Positions 1 to 5,629 of a DNA stretch of 15,267 nt are shown one piece after another. The notes under the pieces were generated by a model. That model was given only the letters and a program-made list of their open reading frames with translations, ran no database searches and had not been told where the DNA came from. Both the position numbers and the translations under genes were made by a program. Each line of letters starts with the position of its first letter. The first letter of the stretch is position 1. The stretch covers positions 1 to 15,267 of the forward strand of contig CAMHNT010000018.1 in NCBI GenBank assembly GCA_946186535.1, given 5' to 3'. This DNA is from an uncultured Clostridia bacterium. GTDB lineage: Bacteria > Bacillota > Clostridia > Oscillospirales > Acutalibacteraceae.

Positions 1-55
1 TTTTAAAACGCTCAATACTATTATTTTAACCCTATTTTTTCCGTAATAAAGAATC

Positions 56-163
56 AAATAAAAAAATCCCCGAAAAAAATAAAAACAAATCCTATGTGTT
101 TCAGAGCATACTCAAAGTTTTTTCCACATAATCCTGATATTTGATGTTGAAATAAAAAAATCC
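56..163. repeat. 14-base direct repeat flanking the box upstream of dnaA
   Basis: The sequence AAATAAAAAAATCC occurs exactly at 56-69 and again at 150-163, 94 bases apart. The second copy overlaps the end of the -35 hexamer and the spacer of the dnaA promoter. The A-tracts could bend DNA around the DnaA box at 120-128. In DNA this AT-rich, chance repetition of an A-rich 14-mer is not excluded. Confidence 0.5.
120..128 (+). promoter_or_regulatory. Candidate DnaA box upstream of the dnaA promoter
   Basis: TTTTCCACA differs from the consensus TTATCCACA at one position (third base A to T). It lies 18 bases upstream of the -35 hexamer of the dnaA promoter, a position suited to autoregulation of dnaA by DnaA. 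It is the only near-match seen on either strand in the first 385 bases. Confidence 0.55.
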
Positions 164-175
164 TTATGTTATAAT
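147..175 (+). promoter_or_regulatory. Sigma-A-type promoter of dnaA
   Basis: TTGAAA (147-152) and TATAAT (170-175) are separated by exactly 17 bases, and TG at 167-168 gives an extended -10 (TGTTATAAT). This is the best promoter in the window. Transcription would start near 182, leaving a leader of about 200 bases before the dnaA start at 386. The leader contains a 10-bp inverted repeat (246-255 with 286-295). Confidence 0.8.
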
Positions 176-245
176 AATTCTAATTGTTATTTCATTATGA
201 GTAGTAGTGTCTTTTTTGAGGGATCACTCCTTTTCATCAATGAAA

Positions 246-295
246 GCCGTTTTTTGAACAGAAGAATCAATTTTGGGTAGAACTAAAAAAACGGC
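246..295 (+). repeat. Inverted repeat in the dnaA leader
   Basis: GCCGTTTTTT (246-255) is perfectly complementary to AAAAAACGGC (286-295), with 30 bases between. In the dnaA transcript this could form a 10-bp stem about 90 bases before the start codon. Just upstream, TTTCAT (232-237) and ATGAAA (240-245) form a second, very tight inverted repeat. No U-tract follows the larger stem, so it is not a simple terminator. Its role is unknown. Confidence 0.5.
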
Positions 296-385
296 CGGCA
301 AAAATACTCGCACCCTATGTTTTTTTGTTTTGGAAAGGGTGTGATCAAAGTATTCAAAAACACAGTACTGGGGGTTATTTTTAGA

Positions 386-1708
386 ATGGATTCATTCAAC
401 GAAACATGGACGCTTGTTTGTGATTACTGCAAAACAAGAATCACAAAGGTAGCGTTCCAGACCTGGATCAGCAGAATCGAACCTAAAGATATTGACTTTG
501 ATATCATTCAGATCAAGCTTCTGGTTCCGAACGAATTTCACCGTGAAACGGTGACTCGCTGTTATATTAATCTTTTGAAAGACGCTTTCACTGAAATTTT
601 CGGTCAGGAATTCGACATAAAGCTCGTAGTTCCCGAAGAAATCGAAAAGGAAAAGACTCCCCAAGAGGAGAAGCAGAACGGCTCGGACGACGATACGCCG
701 CTCACATTTGACAATTTCATAGTCGGATCTTCAAACAAATTCGCCCATGCAGCGTCGCTCGCAGTGGCACAGAATCCCGGCGGCGCCTACAACCCGCTTT
801 TCATCTATGGAAACTCGGGACTGGGAAAAACCCACCTTCTTCACGCGATAAAAAACGAAGTTCTGAAAAACGACTCGTCAATGAAAATAGCTTACGTAAA
901 GGGCGACGACTTCACAAATGAGATCGTTGATTCGCTCCGCCGCGTCAACCAGGCCGAATTCAGACAGAAGTATCGTAATGCGGACGTACTTCTCGTCGAT
1001 GACGTTCAGTTCATAGGAGGAAAAGAATCGACTCAGGAAGAATTCTTTCACACGTTCAACGCACTCTATGAAGCGAAAAAACAGATAGTTCTGACATCGG
1101 ACCGTCCTCCGAAGGAAATAAAAACACTGGAGGAACGTCTGAGAACACGTTTCGAATGGGGACTTATTGCGGACATTCAGCCCCCGGATATCGAAACACG
1201 TATAGCCATATTAAAAAGCAAAGCGGAATCTCTCGACTTTGAAATTCCGGATGATATCTGTGAATACATAGCAACAAAATTAAAAACAAACATCCGTCAG
1301 CTTGAAGGTGTAGTAAAGAAAATAAAAGCAAAAAGCTTTCTCAACGGAGAAAAGCCTTCAATAACAATAGCGCAGGAAGTTATTTCGGATGTTCAGACAA
1401 ACGAAGTACCTGTTCCGGTAACTGTCGAAAAGATAATCGAAGAGGTTGCAAGAACATTCGGCGTAACATCTGAGGACATCCGCTCGGTAAAAAACAGAAG
1501 AGCCAACCTCAGCAATGCCAGACATGTTGCAATCTACGTTGTAAGACAGGTTACGGGACTGTCAATGACTGCAATCGGCGACGAATTCGGCGGAAGACAT
1601 TACTCCACTATAGTATACACGATGCAGGAAATGGAGAAAAAACTTGAAAAAGACACCAAGACGAGAGAAATGGTGGATGACATTATAAAAAACATACAGG
1701 ACATGTAA
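386..1708 (+). CDS. dnaA: Chromosomal replication initiator protein DnaA
   Basis: DnaA is the AAA+ ATPase that binds DnaA boxes, unwinds the origin and helps load the replicative helicase. With the start chosen here the protein has 440 residues, normal for the family. Domain I spans about residues 1-80, a short acidic linker (domain II) about 85-110, the AAA+ core has Walker A GNSGLGKT (142-149) and Walker B VLLVDD (201-206), and domain IV carries the DNA-binding helix-turn-helix with the signature GGRHYST (402-408). The reading frame is open further upstream (ATG at 317), but that would add 23 residues unlike known DnaA N-termini. The ATG at 386 begins MDSFNETW, as expected, with a GGGGG tract about 11 bases before it. 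Odd point: the signature reads HYS where E. coli and B. subtilis have DHT. It is first in the cluster and transcribed from 147-175. Confidence 0.97.
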   Translation: MDSFNETWTLVCDYCKTRITKVAFQTWISRIEPKDIDFDIIQIKLLVPNEFHRETVTRCYINLLKDAFTEIFGQEFDIKLVVPEEIEKEKTPQEEKQNGSDDDTPLTFDNFIVGSSNKFAHAASLAVAQNPGGAYNPLFIYGNSGLGKTHLLHAIKNEVLKNDSSMKIAYVKGDDFTNEIVDSLRRVNQAEFRQKYRNADVLLVDDVQFIGGKESTQEEFFHTFNALYEAKKQIVLTSDRPPKEIKTLEERLRTRFEWGLIADIQPPDIETRIAILKSKAESLDFEIPDDICEYIATKLKTNIRQLEGVVKKIKAKSFLNGEKPSITIAQEVISDVQTNEVPVPVTVEKIIEEVARTFGVTSEDIRSVKNRRANLSNARHVAIYVVRQVTGLSMTAIGDEFGGRHYSTIVYTMQEMEKKLEKDTKTREMVDDIIKNIQDM

Positions 1709-1753
1709 TTCCGGCTCGGACGAAAAAACTTCCGGAATCGGATAGGTTTTGCT

Positions 1754-1780
1754 CTCAATATTACTATTTGTAATATTGAG
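1754..1780. repeat. 11-bp perfect inverted repeat after dnaA
   Basis: CTCAATATTAC (1754-1764) and GTAATATTGAG (1770-1780) form a perfect 11-bp stem around the 5-base loop TATTT. It lies 45 bases after the dnaA stop. There is no U-tract on either side, so it is a poor intrinsic terminator. It may be a transcript-processing or weak termination site, or a structural part of oriC. Confidence 0.55.
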
Positions 1781-1865
1781 ATGGGAATAAGGCTTCGAAC
1801 ACCGACATTTGATTCATATTTTATTAATATTTTGTTCGAGTTTACGCCAAAAATTAACGGATAAG

Positions 1866-1874
1866 TTCTCCACA
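1866..1874 (+). promoter_or_regulatory. Candidate DnaA box in oriC
   Basis: TTCTCCACA differs from TTATCCACA at one position (third base A to C). It is the first of a small cluster of same-strand boxes before the unwinding region. Confidence 0.55.
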
Positions 1875-1897
1875 TTTCCTCAACATTCCACGGTGGG

Positions 1898-1915
1898 TTA
1901 TTAACATTATCAACA
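1898..1915 (+). promoter_or_regulatory. Two directly abutting DnaA-box-like 9-mers
   Basis: TTATTAACA (1898-1906) is followed without a gap by TTATCAACA (1907-1915). The second has one mismatch to TTATCCACA (sixth base C to A) and the first has two. Same orientation and zero spacing would favour cooperative loading of DnaA, but only binding data can show that both units are used. Confidence 0.6.
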
Positions 1916-1938
1916 CACCGCTATTATACATCGTTAAC

Positions 1939-1968
1939 TCTGTTAAAATCTGTCAAAATCTGTTATGA
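1939..1968 (+). repeat. Three tandem 10-bp repeats in oriC
   Basis: TCTGTTAAAA (1939-1948), TCTGTCAAAA (1949-1958) and TCTGTTATGA (1959-1968) lie head to tail. The 10-base period is close to one DNA helical turn, so any protein bound to the units would sit on the same face. The tract is between the box cluster and the CTA repeats. Confidence 0.65.
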
Positions 1969-2003
1969 TGTTTTTTCCAAGATTTAATCGAAGGTTTAAC
2001 CAC

Positions 2004-2039
2004 TTTCTAACATTTCATAGCCCCCTACTACTACTACTA
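2004..2039 (+). promoter_or_regulatory. DnaA-trio element (five CTA repeats) with adjoining weak box and C-rich spacer
   Basis: Five CTA triplets run from 2025 to 2039; on the complementary strand these read 3'-GAT repeats, the form described for the DnaA-trio that guides DnaA onto single-stranded DNA in Bacillus subtilis. They follow a five-C run (2021-2025) and a weak box-like unit TTTCTAACA (2004-2012), and are followed at once by AATATCTATTATATATAT-type DNA. The order box, GC-rich spacer, trio and AT-rich tract matches the known basal unwinding module. The assignment is by pattern. Confidence 0.8.
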
Positions 2040-2110
2040 AATATCTATTATATATATTTCATTGATTTAAACGGAAATTTTTTTCTCCGAAATTTTTTCG
2101 CAAGAAAAAA
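2040..2110. other. AT-rich DNA unwinding element
   Basis: Directly after the CTA repeats the sequence is almost purely A and T (2040-2070). It continues into two near-identical 15-base units, 2072-2086 and 2087-2101, each a CGGAAATTTTTTT-like motif. Position and composition make this the likely site of initial strand opening. Confidence 0.6.
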
Positions 2111-2220
2111 CATTTCAGAACACGAAAACGAACAAGCTTCCGATATACAGAAAAATGAATATTTATGCAAACGCCATAACACACCATTTGCACGGAAATA
2201 ATTTAACGATGAATAACTTT

Positions 2221-2300
2221 TTTTTCAGAAGTCATTCAATCAGGAAAATTTCTGAAAAAGACCGTTTCAAACTGCACAGTTAATCATTCGAATTTTTCAG
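2221..2300. repeat. TTTTTCAG repeats before dnaN
   Basis: TTTTTCAGAA (2221-2230) and TTCTGAAAAA (2250-2259) are perfect 10-base inverted copies 19 bases apart. The core TTTTTCAG appears again at 2293-2300. A hairpin in the dnaN leader or a protein-binding site is possible. No clear -35/-10 pair for dnaN is visible between here and 2348. Confidence 0.45.
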
Positions 2301-2348
2301 TAACGTTAAGCTTGCTTCATCGTATAACGATCGAAAGGAAATAAAAAA

Positions 2349-3446
2349 ATGAAAATTACATTCAACAAAACGGAACTTGTACAGGCGGTGTCAAATGTAC
2401 AGAGAGCTGTTTCAACAAAAAATTCGATTCCCGCACTTGAGGGAATTCTTATAAAAGCACATGACAACAAAGTAACTCTTTGCGGATATGATCTCGAAAT
2501 AGGTATAAGAACGGAGATCGATGCAACAATAGTTGAAGAGGGTGAGATTGTCCTCAGCGCAAAGCTGTTTTCCGAAATAGTAAGAAGAATGCCTGACGAA
2601 CTCATCACAATAGAAACAGACGAAAAACTTATCACCTACATCAACTCCGGTGTCGCAGACTATCAGATCGTAGGTATTTCGGCTTATGAATATCCCGAGC
2701 TTCCGAGTTTTGATGAACTTGAAAGTTTCTCTCTCAACGGAAATCTGCTGAAAACTATGATAAAGCAGACATGCTATGCCGTTTCGGACAACCAGTCCAA
2801 GCCGATCTATACCGGCTCCCTGTTTGACCTTAAGGACGGTTTTCTGAAGGTTGTATCGGTTGACGGTTTCAGAATGGCTATCAGGAAAGAAAAAATCGAC
2901 GGCGAACGTAATTTTAATTTTATCGTTCCCGGAAAAACTCTCAGCGAAGTTCTTAAAATAAATTGTGATGACGAAAGCAGCATAACGGTTGTTGTCGGTA
3001 AGAAGCATGTGACTTTCAAAATCGACAATTATTCCATTGTGTCAAGACTTATCGAAGGAAAGTTCCTTGATTATGACGGAACGATTCCCGCAGGCGCTTC
3101 GACAAGTCTCAGAGTAAACACAAGGGAAATTGCTTCTTCCGTGGAGAGAATGTCGCTTCTTACGAGTGAAAAAATGCAGAGCCCGGTTCGTTTTATTGTT
3201 GCGGACGAAGGTATAAAGCTTTTCTGTACGACTGTCGTAGGAAAAGCCAGCGACTATATCAATCTTCCTTTTGAAGGAAGTGAAGTCGAAATCGGATTCA
3301 ACAACAGGTATCTTCTCGACGCGATAAAAAATACGGATACGGACGAGCTGCTGTTTGAATTCAACGGACCTTTGAAGCCTTTGAAAATATTGCCGATTGA
3401 AGGCGACAGCTTTGTCTTCCTTGTTGTTCCTATGAGATTGGCATAA
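2349..3446 (+). CDS. dnaN: DNA polymerase III beta subunit (sliding clamp)
   Basis: DnaN forms the dimeric ring that holds polymerase III on DNA and serves as a docking platform for repair and regulatory proteins. The 365-residue length is usual. The N-terminal sequence MKITFNKTELVQAVSNVQRAVSTKNSIPALEGI and the C-terminal tail ending VFLVVPMRLA are typical of the family, whose C-terminus (PMRL) lies near the peptide-binding pocket. An AAAGGA ribosome binding site (2334-2339) precedes the ATG. The gene is second in the cluster, just after the origin. A 110-base gap to rlbA holds a weak stem (CGTAAAA with TTTTACG) and no clear terminator, so read-through into rlbA-recF is likely. Confidence 0.97.
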   Translation: MKITFNKTELVQAVSNVQRAVSTKNSIPALEGILIKAHDNKVTLCGYDLEIGIRTEIDATIVEEGEIVLSAKLFSEIVRRMPDELITIETDEKLITYINSGVADYQIVGISAYEYPELPSFDELESFSLNGNLLKTMIKQTCYAVSDNQSKPIYTGSLFDLKDGFLKVVSVDGFRMAIRKEKIDGERNFNFIVPGKTLSEVLKINCDDESSITVVVGKKHVTFKIDNYSIVSRLIEGKFLDYDGTIPAGASTSLRVNTREIASSVERMSLLTSEKMQSPVRFIVADEGIKLFCTTVVGKASDYINLPFEGSEVEIGFNNRYLLDAIKNTDTDELLFEFNGPLKPLKILPIEGDSFVFLVVPMRLA

Positions 3447-3555
3447 CAAAAGTGCCGTAAAAAAATTCTGACAGTCTGTTTTACGAATTTCTGTGCATTT
3501 TCTGAATTGCACGATTTTTGTGATAAACCATAATTGTTTTTTGGGGGAATATTTT

Positions 3556-3771
3556 GTGAGAAAAGAAAATATCTATATAGATACAGAATATATCAAACTC
3601 GACAGTCTTCTGAAGCTCGGAGGATTCGGAACCGGAGGCCAGGCTAAGATGCTTGTTCAGAACGGCGGAGTTAAAGTAAACGGCGAAGTCTGCACAATGC
3701 GCGGAAAGAAAATGCGTATCGGTGATGTTGCTGAGTGCAACGGAATTTATCTTGAGGTGTGCGGAAAATGA
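3556..3771 (+). CDS. rlbA: S4-domain RNA-binding protein RlbA (YaaA)
   Basis: This 71-residue protein is essentially one S4 RNA-binding domain: LDSLLKLGGFGTGGQAK, then VKVNGEVCTMRGKKMRIGD. In B. subtilis the homologue between dnaN and recF (yaaA, rlbA) has been linked to large ribosomal subunit assembly. The frame is open back to an ATG at 3493, but that adds 21 residues foreign to the family. The GTG at 3556, with GGGGGA (3543-3548) upstream, gives the usual start VRKENIYIDTEYIKLDSLL. The stop overlaps the recF start in ATGA, so the two are probably translationally coupled. Family identity is firm from sequence and position; the ribosomal role is borrowed. Confidence 0.9.
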   Translation: MRKENIYIDTEYIKLDSLLKLGGFGTGGQAKMLVQNGGVKVNGEVCTMRGKKMRIGDVAECNGIYLEVCGK

Positions 3772-4874
3772 ACATAACAAAGCTGCAGTTTGAGGGATTC
3801 CGTAATCTTGATGACGGAGAGATTTTCCCTGACAGCGGCGTTAACGTAATATTCGGCACAAATGCTCAGGGAAAAACAAATTTGCTTGAAGGAATATGGC
3901 TTCTGAGCGGAAATCGCAGCTTCCGCGGTTCACGTGACAGCGAGCTGATAAAATTCGGACGTGATTTCGCAAGACTTCGAATAGATTTTTTTGCCGATGA
4001 CCGTGATCAAACGGCGGAGATACTTTTCCTGAAAGGAAAAAAAGAGGTAAAAATAAACGGTGTGAAGCAGTCTGCCGCATCGGCTCTGATTGGAAAGCTA
4101 TGTGTCGTCGTATTCTCCCCCGAGCATCTCTCTCTTGTCAAGAGCGGTCCTGCCGAGAGAAGAAAATTTATAGACAACGCAATATGTCAGATCAAGCCAA
4201 GCTACGGTGAAGCGATTTCAAACTACAACAAAACCCTCGCTCAGAGAAATGCTCTGCTCAAGGATATTCCGTTTCACGCCGATCTTCTCGAGACTCTTGA
4301 TATCTGGGATTACAGGTTGTCTGTACTTGGTGCTTCGGTTATAAGAATGAGGCTTAACTATATTGAACAGCTTTGCAAATCGGCAAAAAAATATCATTCG
4401 GGAATTTCGAATGATATGGAGGATCTTGAGATAAATTATTCATGCGGGATTTCTTCGGAAGAATGTGATACGGGCATAAAAATTCGTGACCGCCTTATTG
4501 AAAGGATAACCGCAAGCAGAAAAGACGATTTAAAGGAAGGTTATACCTCGGTTGGTCCCCACCGTGATGACATTGAAATTTTAATAAACGGAGAAAATGT
4601 CAGAGCATTTGGTTCTCAGGGACAGCAGAGAAGCTGCGTTCTGTCTATGAAAATTGCAGAAGCTGAGCTGATAAGATTAGCGACTTCTCAGGAACCGATA
4701 GTTCTTCTCGATGATGTACTGAGCGAGCTTGACAGCAAAAGACAGGAATTTCTGCTGAACAAGATATTTGACCGTCAGGTTTTTATCAGCTGCTGTGAAG
4801 CTGCGTCTGTTGAACGCTTGAAGGGCGGAAGACTTTTTGAAGTGAAAAAAGGCGTTGTTAAGGGATATCTTTAA
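3768..4874 (+). CDS. recF: DNA replication and repair protein RecF
   Basis: RecF is an SMC/ABC-like ATPase that, with RecO and RecR, helps load RecA at single-stranded gaps. The 368-residue protein has Walker A GTNAQGKT (30-37), the signature region GSQGQQR (282-288) and Walker B VLLDDVLSELD (312-322), all intact, plus the family motif TSVGPHRDD just before the signature. The start is the ATG at 3768, which overlaps the rlbA stop and has GAGGTG (3754-3759) at a good distance; a GTG nine bases upstream would be too close to that site. No terminator follows: the next 376 bases are AT-rich and without a clear gene. Confidence 0.96.
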   Translation: MNITKLQFEGFRNLDDGEIFPDSGVNVIFGTNAQGKTNLLEGIWLLSGNRSFRGSRDSELIKFGRDFARLRIDFFADDRDQTAEILFLKGKKEVKINGVKQSAASALIGKLCVVVFSPEHLSLVKSGPAERRKFIDNAICQIKPSYGEAISNYNKTLAQRNALLKDIPFHADLLETLDIWDYRLSVLGASVIRMRLNYIEQLCKSAKKYHSGISNDMEDLEINYSCGISSEECDTGIKIRDRLIERITASRKDDLKEGYTSVGPHRDDIEILINGENVRAFGSQGQQRSCVLSMKIAEAELIRLATSQEPIVLLDDVLSELDSKRQEFLLNKIFDRQVFISCCEAASVERLKGGRLFEVKKGVVKGYL

Positions 4875-5250
4875 TAAAAAAATACAGATATAATTAATTT
4901 AAAATATTTTTATTTATATACTTTTATTTCTCGTTTCTGAAAAACAACAAGTATATATGCTTTTAATTTATGATATGCAGCAAGGGGCTTTTCTTTTTTA
5001 TGGTTCTGTAAACATAAAAAAAGAAAAAAATATTAAAAAAATTAAAATAAACGCCCACAAATCGTTTATTTTGTGCTATAATATAAGAACACATACAAAA
5101 AAATCGTTCAATCATGGGCGTTATATGCCGTTTTACGCAAGGCTGGGAATATTCATTGAATTAATTCCGTGTGACAACTTATATTTGAATAAAAAGATAT
5201 ATTGAATATTTTATATAAAAATTAAGATTGGTGAATTACGGAGGCTGAAT
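4875..5250. other. AT-rich intergenic region between recF and remB
   Basis: No believable gene is seen. A frame of 82 codons is open at 4957-5205, but it lacks a ribosome binding site and has the lysine/isoleucine/asparagine make-up of random AT-rich DNA. The notable content is an extended -10 element at 5074-5082 bracketed by inverted copies of AACGCCCA. No GC stem with a U-tract is found after recF. Confidence 0.6.
5050..5122 (+). promoter_or_regulatory. Candidate extended -10 promoter for remB flanked by inverted AACGCCCA sites
   Basis: TGCTATAAT at 5074-5082 is a perfect extended -10; the -35 position (around 5054-5059, CCCACA) is poor, as is common for extended -10 promoters. AACGCCCA (5050-5057) and TGGGCGTT (5115-5122) are exact inverted copies 57 bases apart, one over the -35 region and one about 27 bases after the expected start. 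AAATCGTT also occurs twice (5059-5066 and 5101-5108). This arrangement could be a pair of operator half-sites for a looping or spanning regulator. The leader to remB would be about 160 bases. Confidence 0.45.
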
Positions 5251-5508
5251 ATGTATCTCCATTTAGGTTCGGACGTTGTAATTCTTAAAAAAAGTATAGT
5301 CGGTATCTTTGATCTTGATACAGCTACTATCTCCAAGCATACAAAAAACTATTTGACGCTGGCTGAAAAAGAAGGGCGTGTGGTGAATGTTTCTTACGAG
5401 CTTCCGAAGTCCTTTGTCGTGAGTATTGATGACGGCCGAACCATAGTGTACATCAGTCAGCTTTCTTCTCAGACGCTTTTGAAGAGATTTTATTCAAAAT
5501 TTATGTAA
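5251..5508 (+). CDS. remB: RemB-like DUF370 regulatory protein
   Basis: This 85-residue protein (MYLHLGSDVVILKKSIVGIFDLDTATISKHTKNYL...) matches the DUF370 family by its N-terminus, its FDLDT motif and its place between recF and gyrB, where B. subtilis has remB (yaaB). The related RemA is a DNA-binding activator of matrix genes, and RemB contributes to matrix gene expression in Bacillus. In Clostridia the role is not established, and a biofilm function should not be assumed. A strong GGAGG site lies 7 bases before the ATG. The final residues (LLKRFYSKFM) are basic. The likely promoter is the extended -10 at 5074-5082. Confidence 0.88.
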   Translation: MYLHLGSDVVILKKSIVGIFDLDTATISKHTKNYLTLAEKEGRVVNVSYELPKSFVVSIDDGRTIVYISQLSSQTLLKRFYSKFM

Positions 5509-5629
5509 AATTATATAATCCGGAAAATAACTTTTGATTAAACAGATTATCATTATGAAAATTTAAATATGTGTAAACTACAGCTTTTTACCTATAGATA
5601 TCGATATAAACCGTAAAGGGGAATTCAAC

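Larger units (their letters stand above)
1..385. other. Non-coding region upstream of dnaA (possible second part of a split origin)
   Basis: No convincing gene is visible here. The stretch is very AT-rich with long A and T runs. It holds one DnaA-box-like 9-mer (120-128), a strong promoter (147-175), a 14-base direct repeat (56-69 and 150-163) and a roughly 200-base dnaA leader with inverted repeats. In Bacillus the origin is split on both sides of dnaA, so this may be the upstream half; that is an inference from family knowledge and the single box seen. The gene to the left is outside the window. Confidence 0.6.
1709..2348. other. oriC: Origin of replication (oriC), dnaA-dnaN intergenic region
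   Basis: This 640-base stretch has no convincing gene. It lies where the core origin sits in Bacillus and many Firmicutes. In order it shows an 11-bp hairpin (1754-1780), DnaA-box-like 9-mers (1866-1915), a 10-bp tandem repeat (1939-1968), a further pair of 9-mer-like units (2004-2020), a C-rich run and five CTA repeats (2021-2039), then AT-rich DNA (2040-2110) and repeats built on TTTTTCAG up to dnaN. Box cluster, GC-rich spacer, trinucleotide repeat and AT-rich tract is the layout described for the B. subtilis unwinding region, so melting is expected on the dnaN side. No perfect TTATCCACA is present. Confidence 0.88.

Noticed and set aside
317..385. N-terminal extension of DnaA starting at ATG 317
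   Set aside because: The added 23 residues do not resemble DnaA N-termini, there is no ribosome binding site before 317, and MDSFNETW at 386 is the expected family start.
2025..2039. CTA repeats as a CRISPR fragment or microsatellite
   Set aside because: The position after DnaA-box-like sites and before AT-rich DNA at the dnaA-dnaN gap is explained better by a DnaA-trio; there are no spacers or longer repeats.
1965..2201. 78-codon open frame in the dnaA-dnaN gap
   Set aside because: It lies across the DnaA-trio and unwinding DNA, has no ribosome binding site, and its composition reflects AT-rich repeats rather than a protein.
2311..2328. TATAAC at 2323-2328 as the dnaN -10 element
   Set aside because: It would start transcription inside the ribosome binding site and has no matching -35.
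3447..3492. Terminator after dnaN (CGTAAAA with TTTTACG)
   Set aside because: The stem has only 7 mostly A-T pairs with a large loop and no U-tract after it, so read-through into rlbA-recF is more likely.
4957..5205. 82-codon open frame between recF and remB
   Set aside because: No ribosome binding site, low-complexity Lys/Ile/Asn content, and it overlaps the candidate remB promoter and inverted sites.
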